Below are positions 1 through 8,945 of a DNA stretch of 64,000 nt, piece by piece. Source of the DNA: an uncultured Collinsella sp. (GTDB lineage: Bacteria; Actinomycetota; Coriobacteriia; Coriobacteriales; Coriobacteriaceae). The DNA is taken from NCBI GenBank assembly GCA_900551015.1, contig URUI01000001.1, positions 1-64,000 on the forward strand, written 5' to 3'. Both the position numbers and the translations under genes were made by a program. The notes below the pieces were generated by a model, which worked only from the letters and a program-made list of their open reading frames with translations, was not told the origin of the DNA and ran no database searches. Position 1 is the stretch's first letter. Every line of letters begins with the position of its first letter.

Positions 1-2142
1 CTGGAAGTGCTCGCCGTCGCCCTCGGAGGCACCCTCGGCGCGAGCCGGGGCCTCAGGCTTGTCAAGACGATCGAGCGAGATCTTGCCACGGTCGTCGACC
101 TCGATGACGACGACCTTGACCTCGTCGCCCACGTTGAGGACGTCCTCGACCTTCTCCACGCGGCCCTTGGCGACGCGGGAGATGTGCAGCAGGCCGTCCT
201 TACCGGGCAGCAGGTTGACGAAGGCGCCGAAGGGCTGGATGGAGACCACGCGACCGGTGTACTCCTCGCCCGGCTCGGGAACCTTGATGATGAGCTTGAT
301 ACGCTCGACGGCCTGGTCGACGGACTCGCCGGTGCCGCCGACAAAGACGGTGCCGTCCTCCTGGATGTCGACCGAGGCGCCGGTCTCGTCCTGGATACCG
401 CGGATGACCTTACCGCCGGAACCGATGACGTCGCGGATCTTGTCGGTCGGAACCTGGATGGAAACGATGCGCGGAGCAGTGCTGCGCGTGGTGTGGCGCG
501 GCTCGGGGATCACATCGAGCATCTTCTGCAGGATGAAGGCGCGACCCTCCTTGGCCTGCTGCAGAGCGCGGGCCAGGATGTCGAAGGTGAGGCCGGTGGC
601 CTTGTTGTCCATCTGCAGGGCGGTGATGCCCTCGGTGGTGCCGGTGACCTTAAAGTCCATGTCGCCAAGGAAGTCCTCGAGACCCTGGATGTCGGACAGG
701 ACCACGGTCTTGCCCTCCTCCTGGATCAGGCCCATGGCGATACCGGAGACCGGGCGCTTAATGGGCACGCCGCCGTCCATAAGGGCGAGCGTGGAGCCGC
801 AGGTCGAGGCCATCGAAGAGGAGCCGTTGGACTCCATGACCTCGGAGACCACGCGGATGGCGTAGGGGAACTCGTTCTCGTCGGGGAGCACCGGAAGCAA
901 AGCGCGCTCGGCCAGGTTGCCGTGGCCGATCTCGCGGCGCTTGGGGCTGCCCATGCGGCCGGTCTCGCCGGTGCAGAACGGCGGGAAGTTGTAGTGGTGC
1001 ATGTAGCGCTTGCCCTCGGTGGGCTCGATGGTATCCAGACGCTGGCCCTCGTTGAGCATACCGAGCGACAGGACGGAAAGCACCTGGGTCTGGCCACGCT
1101 GGAACAGACCGGAGCCGTGAACGAGCGGCAGGTAGTTATCCTTCACCATGATGGGGCGAATCTCATCGGCGGCACGGCCGTCGACGCGCTCGCCGGTCTC
1201 GACGACCATGGTACGCATAGCCTTCTTCTCGAGCTTCTTGAGCGCCACGGGGATCTCGCGCTCCCAAGCGGCCTGCTCCTCCTCGGTGAACTCGGCACGG
1301 ATGGACTCCTTCAGAGCCTCGACCTTACCGATACGGGAGAGCTTGTCGGCGTCGCGAAGGGCGGCGGCCATCTCGTCGTAGTGGGCGAAGATGCGCTCCT
1401 GGACCTCCTCGACGGGCTGGTCGAGCGGGTACTCCTTCTTGACGATGGCGCCATTGACCTGCTCCCACTCGGCAACGAACTCGTCCTGGGCCTGGCAGAA
1501 GGCGGCAAGGGCTTCCTGGCCAAACTTCATGGCGGCGAGCATGTCGTCCTCGGAGATCTCCTCGGCGCCGGCCTCGACCATCGAGATGAAGTCGGCAGAG
1601 CCGCCCAGCTCCAGGTCCAGATCGGAGTTCTCGCGCTCCTCATAGGTGGGGTTAACGATAAACTCGCCGGTCTCCACGTTGCGGCCGATGCGCACGCAGG
1701 CAAGCGGGCCCTCGAAGGGCACGCCGCCGAGCGTCATGGCCAGGGAAGCACCCATGACGTTGATGACGTCAAAGGGGTTGACCTGGTCGGCGACGAGCGA
1801 GGTAGCGACGATGTGCACCTCGTTGCGGAAGCCGTCCGGGAAGCTCGGGCGAATCGGACGGTCGATCATGCGCGCGGTGAGCGTGGCCTTCTCGCTGGGA
1901 CGGCCCTCACGCTTGAGGTAGCCACCCGGGATGCGGCCGGCTGCGTACATCTTCTCGTTGAAGTCGACGGTCAGCGGGAAAAAGTCGTAGTTCTTGCGCT
2001 CCTTGGAGACAACCACGGTGTCGAGCATCGTGGTGTCGCCCTGCTTGACCAGGCAGGCGCCGGTGGCCTGCTTGGCAAGCTCGCCCGACTCAAAGGTGTA
2101 GGTCTTGCCGTACAGCTCAAAGGTCTTGGATACGAGTGTCAT
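1..2142 (-). CDS. pnp: Polyribonucleotide nucleotidyltransferase (PNPase), 3' end beyond window
   Basis: PNPase degrades RNA 3'->5' with phosphate as attacking group and is a core part of RNA decay. 714 residues are visible and no stop is reached, so the C-terminus lies outside the window. Two RNase PH domains (about residues 10-140 and 320-480) are followed by a KH domain with the loop IGSGGKVIRGI near residue 570 and an S1 domain (about 620-690, GRVVSIQPFGAFVNLLPGKDG). The visible end is acidic and linker-like. The ATG start has AAAGGAG seven bases upstream. It lies downstream of rpsO, the usual rpsO-pnp order, but an intrinsic terminator and alternative leader hairpins lie between them. 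Very sure of identity. Confidence 0.97.
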   Translation of the reverse strand, partial: MTLVSKTFELYGKTYTFESGELAKQATGACLVKQGDTTMLDTVVVSKERKNYDFFPLTVDFNEKMYAAGRIPGGYLKREGRPSEKATLTARMIDRPIRPSFPDGFRNEVHIVATSLVADQVNPFDVINVMGASLAMTLGGVPFEGPLACVRIGRNVETGEFIVNPTYEERENSDLDLELGGSADFISMVEAGAEEISEDDMLAAMKFGQEALAAFCQAQDEFVAEWEQVNGAIVKKEYPLDQPVEEVQERIFAHYDEMAAALRDADKLSRIGKVEALKESIRAEFTEEEQAAWEREIPVALKKLEKKAMRTMVVETGERVDGRAADEIRPIMVKDNYLPLVHGSGLFQRGQTQVLSVLSLGMLNEGQRLDTIEPTEGKRYMHHYNFPPFCTGETGRMGSPKRREIGHGNLAERALLPVLPDENEFPYAIRVVSEVMESNGSSSMASTCGSTLALMDGGVPIKRPVSGIAMGLIQEEGKTVVLSDIQGLEDFLGDMDFKVTGTTEGITALQMDNKATGLTFDILARALQQAKEGRAFILQKMLDVIPEPRHTTRSTAPRIVSIQVPTDKIRDVIGSGGKVIRGIQDETGASVDIQEDGTVFVGGTGESVDQAVERIKLIIKVPEPGEEYTGRVVSIQPFGAFVNLLPGKDGLLHISRVAKGRVEKVEDVLNVGDEVKVVVIEVDDRGKISLDRLDKPEAPARAEGASEGDGEHFQ

Positions 2143-2158
2143 TGTTCTCCTTTACCCC

Positions 2159-2237
2159 GCAGGCCCCTTGCCTGCAGGCTCCTCATGTGACGCGGGCCCC
2201 CTGCCCCCGCCACGCTTCAGAGCGTGATTGTTCACGC
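2159..2237 (-). promoter_or_regulatory. pnp leader with alternative hairpins
   Basis: Between the rpsO terminator and pnp, the minus-strand RNA can form GCGTGA/TCACGC (2222-2237) or the competing CACGCT/AGCGTG (2211-2226), which share bases. A GC-rich GCAGGC/GCCTGC stem (2159-2175) follows, just before the Shine-Dalgarno sequence. In enteric bacteria pnp is autoregulated through a cleaved leader stem; that the same happens here is inference only. Confidence 0.4.
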
Positions 2238-2245
2238 CCTTACAC

Positions 2246-2275
2246 AAAAAGAGCGCCCCGCTGCGCAGGACGCTC
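2246..2275 (-). terminator. Intrinsic terminator of rpsO
   Basis: An 8-bp stem (GAGCGTCC with GGGCGCTC, one G-U pair) is followed on the minus strand by TTTTT. It lies 16 bases past the rpsO stop, so pnp transcription depends on readthrough or its own promoter. Confidence 0.8.
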
Positions 2276-2291
2276 CTTGCATGTACAAATC

Positions 2292-2570
2292 CTACTGGAT
2301 GTTGTCGCGGATGCCCAGAGCCTTGATGAGCTCACGGTACTCGACGATGTCGTTCTTCTTGATGTAGGAGAGAAGACGACGACGACGGCCGACGAGCATG
2401 AGCAGGCCACGACGGGTGTGGAAGTCCTTCTGGTGGGACTTCATGTGCTCGGTCAGCTCCTTGATGCGCTCGGTCAGGATGGCGACCTGAACCTTGGGGT
2501 TGCCGGTATCGACCGGGGTGTTACCGAACTGGGCAGTCAGCTCCGCCTTGCGCTCTTTGGAAACAGTCAT
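2292..2570 (-). CDS. rpsO: 30S ribosomal protein S15
   Basis: S15 binds the central domain of 16S rRNA and helps nucleate the 30S platform. The 92-residue product carries the S15 signature: GNTPVDTGNPKVQVAILTER at residues 16-35, then HMKSHQKDFHTRRGLLMLVGRR. The chosen ATG has AGGTGAAAC immediately upstream; the in-frame extension to 2666 has no support in the family and would run into the leader. It is a single-gene unit with its own terminator. Upstream leader RNA contains a 6-bp hairpin (2591-2606) that could serve S15 autoregulation, as known in other bacteria. Confidence 0.97.
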   Translation of the reverse strand: MTVSKERKAELTAQFGNTPVDTGNPKVQVAILTERIKELTEHMKSHQKDFHTRRGLLMLVGRRRRLLSYIKKNDIVEYRELIKALGIRDNIQ

Positions 2571-2590
2571 TGTTTCACCTTTCGTTTTGC

Positions 2591-2606
2591 GTCGCCCACG
2601 GGCGAC
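2591..2606 (-). promoter_or_regulatory. Hairpin in rpsO 5' leader
   Basis: GTCGCC and GGCGAC pair around a four-base loop about 20 bases upstream of the rpsO start. About 100 bases of G+C-rich leader precede it. S15 commonly represses its own translation by binding leader RNA; whether this stem is the binding site is not shown by the sequence. Confidence 0.4.
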
Positions 2607-2708
2607 TCGATTCGCCTCGGACTGGGAGGCCGCCGGTGGAGCGAGCAACCAAGGTCGAGGTACCAACAGGTCAGTATGTTACCACAAGCAGACCGCCCAT
2701 GCGCATCA

Positions 2709-3458
2709 TCACCGACCCAACATGAATTCCATCGCACGGAGGCGCTGGTCGGTATGCGTCGCCGCCCACACATGCGAAAGCCCGAGCAAAAAAGCTGCTG
2801 TATGGGGGTCGATCCTCTCGGTCATAAGCACATCGAAGGTCATGGACATGAGGGCGCGCAGCCACGCGACCTCACCGGTCGACACCAGCTCAGCACCCGG
2901 AACGCTCGACGCGCACGACCCGCACATGAGACCGCCCGCCTGGGGCGAAAAATACGACAGCATGGGGTCTCCGCACAGCACGCAGGCCGAAAAATCGGGT
3001 CGATAGCCAACGTGCGACAGCAGCTTAAAGACATATGCCGCCACAAGTAGATCCATATGCGCCGCGTCGAGCCCGCTGCCCACCAGGGCAAGCGCTCGCT
3101 GCGTTATGGCAAAGGTAAACGGGTCCTCGGCGTCCTCGAACGAGCACACGCGCGCGACCTCGGCGATCGCGCTTGCGGCGCATGTCATCTCGTAATCGGG
3201 AGCAGCGCCGAGCGGCGCCTCCATAAGCTCGGCCTGGGAAACCACGTCGAGCGACCGTCCATGCGCAAGCAGCAGATCAACGGTACAGAACATCTCGCAG
3301 CGCGCAGCCAGGCGTCCGCCGGGTTTGCGGGCGCCCTTTGCCACGGCACGAACCTGCCGACCCCGCTCGTCAAGCATCGTCAGGATCAGGTCCGTCTCTT
3401 TGAGCTTCGTCTTATCGAGCACGAGCACTTTCGTGCGATATGTACGAGAACCTGCCAT
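2709..3458 (-). CDS. recO: DNA repair protein RecO
   Basis: RecO works with RecR/RecF to load RecA onto single-stranded DNA covered by SSB. The 249-residue protein has the N-terminal OB-fold (YRTKVLVLDKTKLKETDLIL near residues 7-26) and a helical C-terminal domain with four zinc-type cysteines (Cys159, 162, 179, 182). The length is normal for the family. It is the last gene of the long lepA-to-recO run, 15 bases after era, the classical era-recO pair. No clear Shine-Dalgarno is seen before the ATG, so translation may be coupled to era. Confidence 0.95.
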   Translation of the reverse strand: MAGSRTYRTKVLVLDKTKLKETDLILTMLDERGRQVRAVAKGARKPGGRLAARCEMFCTVDLLLAHGRSLDVVSQAELMEAPLGAAPDYEMTCAASAIAEVARVCSFEDAEDPFTFAITQRALALVGSGLDAAHMDLLVAAYVFKLLSHVGYRPDFSACVLCGDPMLSYFSPQAGGLMCGSCASSVPGAELVSTGEVAWLRALMSMTFDVLMTERIDPHTAAFLLGLSHVWAATHTDQRLRAMEFMLGR

Positions 3459-3473
3459 TCGCGCCGCGTGTCC

Positions 3474-4541
3474 CTAATCCTCGGCGTTATAGCCAAAGCG
3501 GCGAATCTGGGCCTCGTCGTCACGCCAGCCGGCCTTGACCTTCACGTCCAGCTCCAAAAAGACCTGGGTGCCAAAGATGCGCTCAAGGTCGCGACGGGCG
3601 TCAATGCCGATATGTTTGATCATCTCGCCGCCCTTGCCGATGATGATGCCCTTTTGGCCCTCGCGCTCGACGTAAATGGTGGCGTGCACGCGCAGCACCT
3701 TCTTGGTCTGCTCAAGCGCATCGCAAATCACGCCCACGGAGTGCGGGATCTCATCACGGGTGCGGCGCAAGACCTTCTCGCGCACAAACTCGGCAACGAG
3801 CGTCTCATCGGAAGCGTCGGTACCCATGTCCTCGGGGAACCAACGCGGACCCTCGGGCAAAAAGTGCGCAACGGTCTCGATGAAGGCATCGACGTTAAAG
3901 TTCTTGACCGACGACGTCACGATCTCGTCGTCATATTCCATAAGCTCGTGGGCGGCCTTAAGCTGCTCCATGACCTGTGCGGGGTCGGCTTCATCGGCCT
4001 TGGTGAGCACCAGGACCTTCTTGGAACGGGCATTCTTGACACGCTCGGCAACCCAGGCGTCTCCCCTGCCGATCGGTTTAGTGGCATCAATCAAAAACGC
4101 GACAACATCGACATCGTTCAGCTCGAACAGCGCGCTCTTGTTGAGCTCGGACCCAAGACCGTCCTTGGGCTTGTGGATACCCGGGGTATCGACAAAGACC
4201 AGCTGGTAGCCGGGGCGGTTGACGACGGCGCGCATGCGACGGCGGGTCGTCTGGGCCACCGGCGAGGTGATGGCGACCTTTTTGCCATAGCAGGCGTTGA
4301 GCAGCGTTGACTTACCGGCGTTGGGGCGGCCGACCAAGGCCACGAAGCCACTGCGGAAACCGGGCTCAACGTCGCCAAAGCCCGCGAGGCTGTCGTCCTC
4401 GTCGCACAGGGCGTCGAGTTCCTCGTCGCTCATGCCCTCAAACGGGTCGAACTCCTCGGCTTCCTCATAGGCCTCGGTCGCCTTAGCATCCGGGGACTCG
4501 TCGTCCAAAATTTCATCGATAGGCTGCATATTGTCGGACAA
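3474..4541 (-). CDS. era: GTPase Era with acidic N-terminal extension
   Basis: Era is a Ras-like GTPase that binds the 3' end of 16S rRNA and aids 30S maturation. The G domain starts near residue 65 (GRPNAGKST 71-79; DTPGIHKP). The guanine-specificity motif reads TKAD instead of the usual NKxD. A C-terminal KH domain carries IIGKGGEMIKHIG. The first 60 or so residues are strongly acidic (many D/E) and absent from typical 300-residue Era proteins, giving 355 in all. The start is TTG with AAAGGGA five bases upstream; the next ATG would only trim four residues. It follows dgkA by 12 bases in the ybeY-dgkA-era-recO cluster. Confidence 0.96.
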   Translation of the reverse strand: MSDNMQPIDEILDDESPDAKATEAYEEAEEFDPFEGMSDEELDALCDEDDSLAGFGDVEPGFRSGFVALVGRPNAGKSTLLNACYGKKVAITSPVAQTTRRRMRAVVNRPGYQLVFVDTPGIHKPKDGLGSELNKSALFELNDVDVVAFLIDATKPIGRGDAWVAERVKNARSKKVLVLTKADEADPAQVMEQLKAAHELMEYDDEIVTSSVKNFNVDAFIETVAHFLPEGPRWFPEDMGTDASDETLVAEFVREKVLRRTRDEIPHSVGVICDALEQTKKVLRVHATIYVEREGQKGIIIGKGGEMIKHIGIDARRDLERIFGTQVFLELDVKVKAGWRDDEAQIRRFGYNAED

Positions 4542-4553
4542 GGGAATCCCTTT

Positions 4554-4931
4554 CTAAATAAAGCCGAGCGCGTGGGCAAATACCAGCAAGCCCACAATCG
4601 CGGCGGTGATTGAAAGTACGTATACCGAGGCGGCGGCGATGTCCTTGGCGCGTTTTGCCAGCGGATGGAGCTCCTGGGTCGCCAGATCGACAATGGCCTC
4701 CATGGCGGTATTGCACAGCTCGCCGTGAATCACCAGGCCGCAGCAGATGATAATCGTGGCCCACTCGGCAATGTCGAGCCCCACGATGCAGCCGGCAATG
4801 ATGGTGCACACGCCCGCTACGAGCATAACCTTAATGTTGCGCTCGGTCTTGACGGCGGTGACGAAGCCCTCCATGGCGTAGGAGAACGACTTTAAAAAGG
4901 ACGGATGGTCCTTGTTCGATCCGGGAATCAT
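4554..4931 (-). CDS. dgkA: Diacylglycerol/undecaprenol kinase family membrane protein
   Basis: Small integral-membrane lipid kinase. In Gram-positive bacteria the family mostly phosphorylates undecaprenol, recycling the cell-wall lipid carrier. The 125-residue product has three hydrophobic segments (about 35-55, 57-75, 100-122) and the family signature around ELCNTAMEAIVD followed by HPLAKRAKDIAAASV, which holds the ATP and metal ligands. The ATG start has AGGAGC. It lies between ybeY and era, the standard position. Substrate choice (diacylglycerol or undecaprenol) cannot be read from sequence. Confidence 0.92.
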   Translation of the reverse strand: MIPGSNKDHPSFLKSFSYAMEGFVTAVKTERNIKVMLVAGVCTIIAGCIVGLDIAEWATIIICCGLVIHGELCNTAMEAIVDLATQELHPLAKRAKDIAAASVYVLSITAAIVGLLVFAHALGFI

Positions 4932-4940
4932 AAGCGGCTC

Positions 4941-5450
4941 CTAGTCGTGGGCATGATTGGTGATGGGGCCGACGTGAACGAGTTTGGGGTCCTCGCCGCG
5001 CTCGAGCGCCAGATCGCGCAGGATAGCGTCCTCGCGGGCCTCCATGACCTCGGCCTCGTCGTCCTCGATATGGTCATACCCCAGCAGGTGTAGCATGCCG
5101 TGTACGAGCATCAGGCGGCACTCGTCGGCAGGGCTATTGCCAAAGCCGGGGGCCTGACGGGCAATGACCTGCGGGGCCAAGATGATATCGCCGAGCTCGA
5201 GCGTCTCGTCGGCGGGAATATCCTCGTCAAAGGCCGAGTCGCATTCAAACGAGAGCACATCGGTGGTGCGGTCGATGCCACGCCACTCGTGGTTGAGCTC
5301 GTGCATCTCGTCCTCGTCGACATACGAAAGGGAAATCTCGACTTCACGTTCAACGCCCTCGGCGGCAAGCACAACCTCGCAGATGTGCTCCACCTCCTGC
5401 GCGTCGAGCAGCGTATCGAGCTCAGCATCGTTGCTGATCAATACACTCAA
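4941..5450 (-). CDS. ybeY: Endoribonuclease YbeY (16S rRNA maturation)
   Basis: Zinc-dependent RNase acting in 16S rRNA 3'-end maturation and ribosome quality control. The zinc motif HGMLHLLGYDH gives ligands His117, His121 and His127. The length, 169 residues, is normal. The start is TTG with AAGGAG six bases upstream; its last two bases overlap the first two of the phoH TGA stop, so the two genes are translationally coupled. The order phoH-ybeY-dgkA-era is conserved widely among Gram-positives. Confidence 0.95.
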   Translation of the reverse strand: MSVLISNDAELDTLLDAQEVEHICEVVLAAEGVEREVEISLSYVDEDEMHELNHEWRGIDRTTDVLSFECDSAFDEDIPADETLELGDIILAPQVIARQAPGFGNSPADECRLMLVHGMLHLLGYDHIEDDEAEVMEAREDAILRDLALERGEDPKLVHVGPITNHAHD

Positions 5451-6433
5451 CGGGACTCCTTTCGGTCGCGCGAGCGCTGCTCGCGCACGTCATCATAAGC
5501 ATCATATGCCTCAACGATACGACCCACTAGGGCATGGCGCACCACGTCGGCGCGCTCCAGGTGTGCAAACGCCACATCGTCGACACGGCCCAAAATCTTC
5601 TCAACATCCGCCAAGCCACCACGACGACCCACCAGGTCGCGCTGGCTGAGGTCGCCGGTAATCACGAACTTGGAGTTGAATCCAAGGCGTGTCAGGAACA
5701 TCTTCATCTGCTCGGGCGTAGTATTTTGCGCCTCGTCGAGCACCACGAAAGCATCGCTCAGCGTACGACCGCGCATATAGGCAAGCGGGGCGATCTCGAT
5801 CACGCCGCGCTCCATAAGCTCATCGGTGCGCTCGCGATCCATCATGTCAAAAAGGGCGTCGTAGAGCGGACGCATGTACGGATCGATCTTTTCCTCGAGG
5901 GTGCCAGGCAAAAAGCCCAGGTTCTCCCCCGCCTCGACAACAGGACGCGTCAAGATCAAACGGCCCACCTCATGGCGCTTGAGCGCGGCAACGGCGAGCG
6001 CCATGGCCAGATAGGTCTTACCGGTACCGGCAGGACCCAAGCCAAAGGTGATGGTATGCGAGCGAATGGCATCCACATAGCGCTTTTGCCCGAGCGTCTT
6101 GGGGCGAATGACGCGACCGCGATACGAAAGCAGCACGTCATCGCGAAGCGACGTAGCCTCGTGCTCACCATCGCGCAAGACGGCCAGGCAGCGAGAGACA
6201 TCGTCGGCAGACAGGGTACGACCGGCCGCCGCCTCGCGAAAAGCATGTTCGAAAAAGCGAGCCACGAGTTCGACCTCGTCCGGGTCACCGCTCACGGCGA
6301 TGCAATCGCCACGGGCGACCACATGGGCGCGAACCAAGCTCTCGAGTGCACGAAGGACGCCGTCGCCGGCGCCCAAAACGCACGAGGGATCAATTCCCTC
6401 GGGAACGGTAAGTCTAATCTTCGAGGCTTCCAT
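5447..6433 (-). CDS. phoH: PhoH-family ATPase
   Basis: P-loop ATPase of the PhoH/YbeZ family, which partners with YbeY in RNA processing. Walker A GPAGTGKT is at residues 133-140, and the Walker B-like LDEAQN follows. The N-terminal part contains the typical KH-like region. I chose the ATG encoding MEASKIRL: it has GGGAGG just upstream, and upstream ATGs lack a Shine-Dalgarno and lie inside mtaB. The gene overlaps the mtaB end by 20 bases and the ybeY start by four. Despite the name, a phosphate-starvation role is not implied. Confidence 0.94.
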   Translation of the reverse strand: MEASKIRLTVPEGIDPSCVLGAGDGVLRALESLVRAHVVARGDCIAVSGDPDEVELVARFFEHAFREAAAGRTLSADDVSRCLAVLRDGEHEATSLRDDVLLSYRGRVIRPKTLGQKRYVDAIRSHTITFGLGPAGTGKTYLAMALAVAALKRHEVGRLILTRPVVEAGENLGFLPGTLEEKIDPYMRPLYDALFDMMDRERTDELMERGVIEIAPLAYMRGRTLSDAFVVLDEAQNTTPEQMKMFLTRLGFNSKFVITGDLSQRDLVGRRGGLADVEKILGRVDDVAFAHLERADVVRHALVGRIVEAYDAYDDVREQRSRDRKESR

Positions 6434-7706
6434 GGACCTCCCTGCGCGCATGGACCAAGCCGGAATCATCGACTCCGATGATAGCAACATCGAGCAGGCA
6501 CGGGGCTGTAAGTCCACAGGTATCGTCAAGACGGGCATGATGGAACGAACCGAGCGTCAGGTTGTCACCATACTCGAGCACGGCACGCTCGACAGTGCCC
6601 ACGCGACGACGAGCATCGGCAATAGCGAGCTCCTGCGCCGTATCTCGCATACGACGGCTGCGCTCGGCCATAACCTCGGGCGGCACCTGGTCGGGCATGT
6701 CGGCAGCAAGGGTACCGGGACGCTTGCTGTAGCGGAACACGTGCATACGCGAGAAACCCACACGGCGGCACAGCGCCAGCGACTCCTCGAACTCCTCGTC
6801 CGTCTCACCAGGAAAACCGACGATGACATCGCACGAAAGAGACGCCTGGGGCAAGTTGGCGCGAATCATACGCACCGTGTCCTCAAAGGCCTCCGCGCTA
6901 TAGGGACGACCCATGCGATGCAGGGTCGCCGTACAGCCGGACTGCACGGGCAGGTGCAAAAACGGGGCGATACGCTGCGGATAGCGCGCCATAACCTTAA
7001 GCAGGCGCTCAGAGATATCCATGGGCTCGACCGAGGAAATGCGCACATGCGCAATAGTCGTGCGCTCCATGATGGCCTCGAGCAGCTCATCGATTTCGAC
7101 ATGCTCGTCGGTCGCGCTCTTGCCATCGTAGGCACCCAGGTTCACACCGGTCAGCACCACCTCGGGCACGCCGGCCTCCTGGGCCTCGCGAACTTGTTCA
7201 AGCACGGACTCGACGGGCACGGAGCGCTCGGGGCCGCGCGCCTTCCACACAATGCAATAGGTGCAGCGATGGTTGCAGCCGTCCTGGATCTTCACGCCCA
7301 GGCGAGAGCGACCGAGCGCATCGACCACCTCGCCATCGCTGCAGGCGGGAACGCTATCGGACTCAACGCCCAGCACCTCGCAGACACGTTCGGCGACATC
7401 AATCTTGGACGGCTCGGCGATCACGCGATCCGAGAGCTCCAACAGCTCCTCGGGATGCAAATTGACCACGCAACCGGTCACGAGCACATAAGGCTCGTTT
7501 GGATGGGCCAGCGCATGACGGACGGCCTTGCGGGTCTTAGCCTCGGCCTCGCCCGTCACGGCACAGGTATTGATTACGATCAGATCGGCATCCTGGGGCT
7601 CCACAATAGCAAAGCCCAGGCGCATAAGATCGGCAGTGATACGGTCAGACTCAACCCGGTTGACGCGGCAGCCGAGGTTGACAACAGAGATATGGGGTGC
7701 GAGCAC
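6414..7706 (-). CDS. mtaB: tRNA t6A37 methylthiotransferase MtaB
   Basis: Radical-SAM enzyme that converts t6A to ms2t6A at tRNA position 37. The N-terminal UPF0004 domain has the three auxiliary-cluster cysteines (Cys13, Cys48, Cys79). The radical-SAM cluster CNHRCTYC is at 144-151, and a TRAM-like C-terminus follows. NLGCRVNRVES and INTCAVTGEAEAKTR fit the MtaB branch rather than MiaB. The length is 430 residues. The start is GTG with AAGGAG five bases upstream, nine bases after dnaJ. Confidence 0.94.
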   Translation of the reverse strand: MLAPHISVVNLGCRVNRVESDRITADLMRLGFAIVEPQDADLIVINTCAVTGEAEAKTRKAVRHALAHPNEPYVLVTGCVVNLHPEELLELSDRVIAEPSKIDVAERVCEVLGVESDSVPACSDGEVVDALGRSRLGVKIQDGCNHRCTYCIVWKARGPERSVPVESVLEQVREAQEAGVPEVVLTGVNLGAYDGKSATDEHVEIDELLEAIMERTTIAHVRISSVEPMDISERLLKVMARYPQRIAPFLHLPVQSGCTATLHRMGRPYSAEAFEDTVRMIRANLPQASLSCDVIVGFPGETDEEFEESLALCRRVGFSRMHVFRYSKRPGTLAADMPDQVPPEVMAERSRRMRDTAQELAIADARRRVGTVERAVLEYGDNLTLGSFHHARLDDTCGLTAPCLLDVAIIGVDDSGLVHARREVHGSLED

Positions 7707-7715
7707 GCGGGCTCC

Positions 7716-8864
7716 TTAATCGAGGATGTCGTCGAGGGCACTCTTGATGCGATCGGTAACCGATTTCTTGCCGGGAGCGACGTCGTCGCCGGACTCGGCG
7801 GCGAAGGCCTCGAGCAGGTCGCGCTGCTTGGCCGAAAGGCTCGTGGGAACGAGCACGCGCAGCTGAACGACCAGGCGGCCACGCGAGCCGCCACCGCCAA
7901 TGCGGGGCATGCCGAAGTTACCGACGCTCACGGTGTCGCCGTACTGCGTGCCGGCGGGGACCGTGACCTTAACGACCTCGTCAGGCATAATGCCCTCGAC
8001 CTCGATCTCGCAGCCGAGAGCCGCCTGCGCAATCGAGATATCGCTCACGAGGTACAGGTCGTCGCCGTTGCGCTTAAAGCGCTCGTGGTCGGCGACGCGA
8101 ACGTTGACGATCAGGTCGCCCGAGGGCTCGCCGCGAAGGCCGGCCTCGCCAAAGCCGCTCACGCGCAGCTGGCGGCCGGTCGAAACGCCGGCGGGAATAT
8201 CGATGTCGATCTTTTCGTGGGAAGGCGTGCGGCCCTGACCATCGCAGGTCTCGCAGGGATGATCGATGACCGTGCCCTCGCCGTGGCAGTCGGGGCAAGG
8301 CGAAGAGGACTGGACCTGGCCCAAGAACGAACGCTGGACCGTCGTGACATAGCCCGTGCCGTGGCAACGGCTGCACTGCTTTTCCTGTGCACCCTCGGCC
8401 CTACCGGTACCGTTGCAGTCCTCGCAAGGAGCAAGGCGATCATAGCTGATCGTCTTTTTGCAGCCGAGCGCCGCCTCCTCGAGCGTCACCGAAAGCGAGA
8501 TGGCCATGTCACGTCCGCGACGACGCTCACGACGGCTGCGGGCACCACCACCGGCACCGCCGCCAAAAAACGACGAGAACAGGTCGTCCATGCCCATGCC
8601 ACCAAAGATATCGTTGATGTCGACATAGCCCGAACCACCAGGGCCGTCCGCGGTGCCGTAGCGGTCGTAGTTTGAACGCTTCTGCTCATCGGAAAGAACG
8701 GAATATGCCTCGTTGAGCTCTTTGAACTTGGCCTCGGCCTCGGGGTCGTCCGAAACGTCCGGGTGTACGGTACGGGCCTTCTTTAGAAACGCGCGCTTAA
8801 TCGTCCGCGCGTCGGCATCCTTTTCGACGCCAAGTACCTCGTAGTAATCCCTATTTTCCGACAC
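7716..8864 (-). CDS. dnaJ: Chaperone DnaJ (complete type I)
   Basis: Hsp40 co-chaperone that delivers substrates to DnaK and stimulates its ATPase. It has a J domain (residues 5-70, HPD at 34-36), a Gly/Phe-rich linker, four zinc-binding CxxCxGxG repeats (Cys147/150, 164/167, 190/193, 204/207) and both C-terminal beta-sandwich domains. The length, 382 residues, is normal. The start is GTG with GGAAGG upstream; the longer in-frame extension to 8930 encodes residues foreign to the family. It follows a second, abnormal dnaJ-like gene by 81 bases. DnaK and GrpE are not in the window. Confidence 0.96.
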   Translation of the reverse strand: MSENRDYYEVLGVEKDADARTIKRAFLKKARTVHPDVSDDPEAEAKFKELNEAYSVLSDEQKRSNYDRYGTADGPGGSGYVDINDIFGGMGMDDLFSSFFGGGAGGGARSRRERRRGRDMAISLSVTLEEAALGCKKTISYDRLAPCEDCNGTGRAEGAQEKQCSRCHGTGYVTTVQRSFLGQVQSSSPCPDCHGEGTVIDHPCETCDGQGRTPSHEKIDIDIPAGVSTGRQLRVSGFGEAGLRGEPSGDLIVNVRVADHERFKRNGDDLYLVSDISIAQAALGCEIEVEGIMPDEVVKVTVPAGTQYGDTVSVGNFGMPRIGGGGSRGRLVVQLRVLVPTSLSAKQRDLLEAFAAESGDDVAPGKKSVTDRIKSALDDILD

Positions 8865-8945
8865 GACCGAATCCTTCCGACTTTCATTATTGTCACAGTG
8901 CGTCCTATACCCAAGCTGGGGCGGCCGCAAACAGAGGGTTTGATG

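Noticed and set aside
7..2190. Long plus-strand open frame opposite pnp (727 codons)
   Set aside because: It is the antisense of a clearly coding gene; high G+C removes stops from the opposite strand. No domain is recognisable and the composition is Leu/Gly/Asp/Ala-rich.
5447..6433. Phosphate-starvation gene because of the PhoH name
   Set aside because: The gene next to ybeY is the RNA-linked PhoH/YbeZ group; no Pho-box-like repeats are seen.
6099..8675. Plus-strand open frame of 858 codons opposite mtaB and dnaJ
   Set aside because: Spans two intact minus-strand genes and shows no motif of its own.
8865..8930. N-terminal extension of dnaJ
   Set aside because: The extra residues match no J protein and the GTG at 8864 has a good Shine-Dalgarno.
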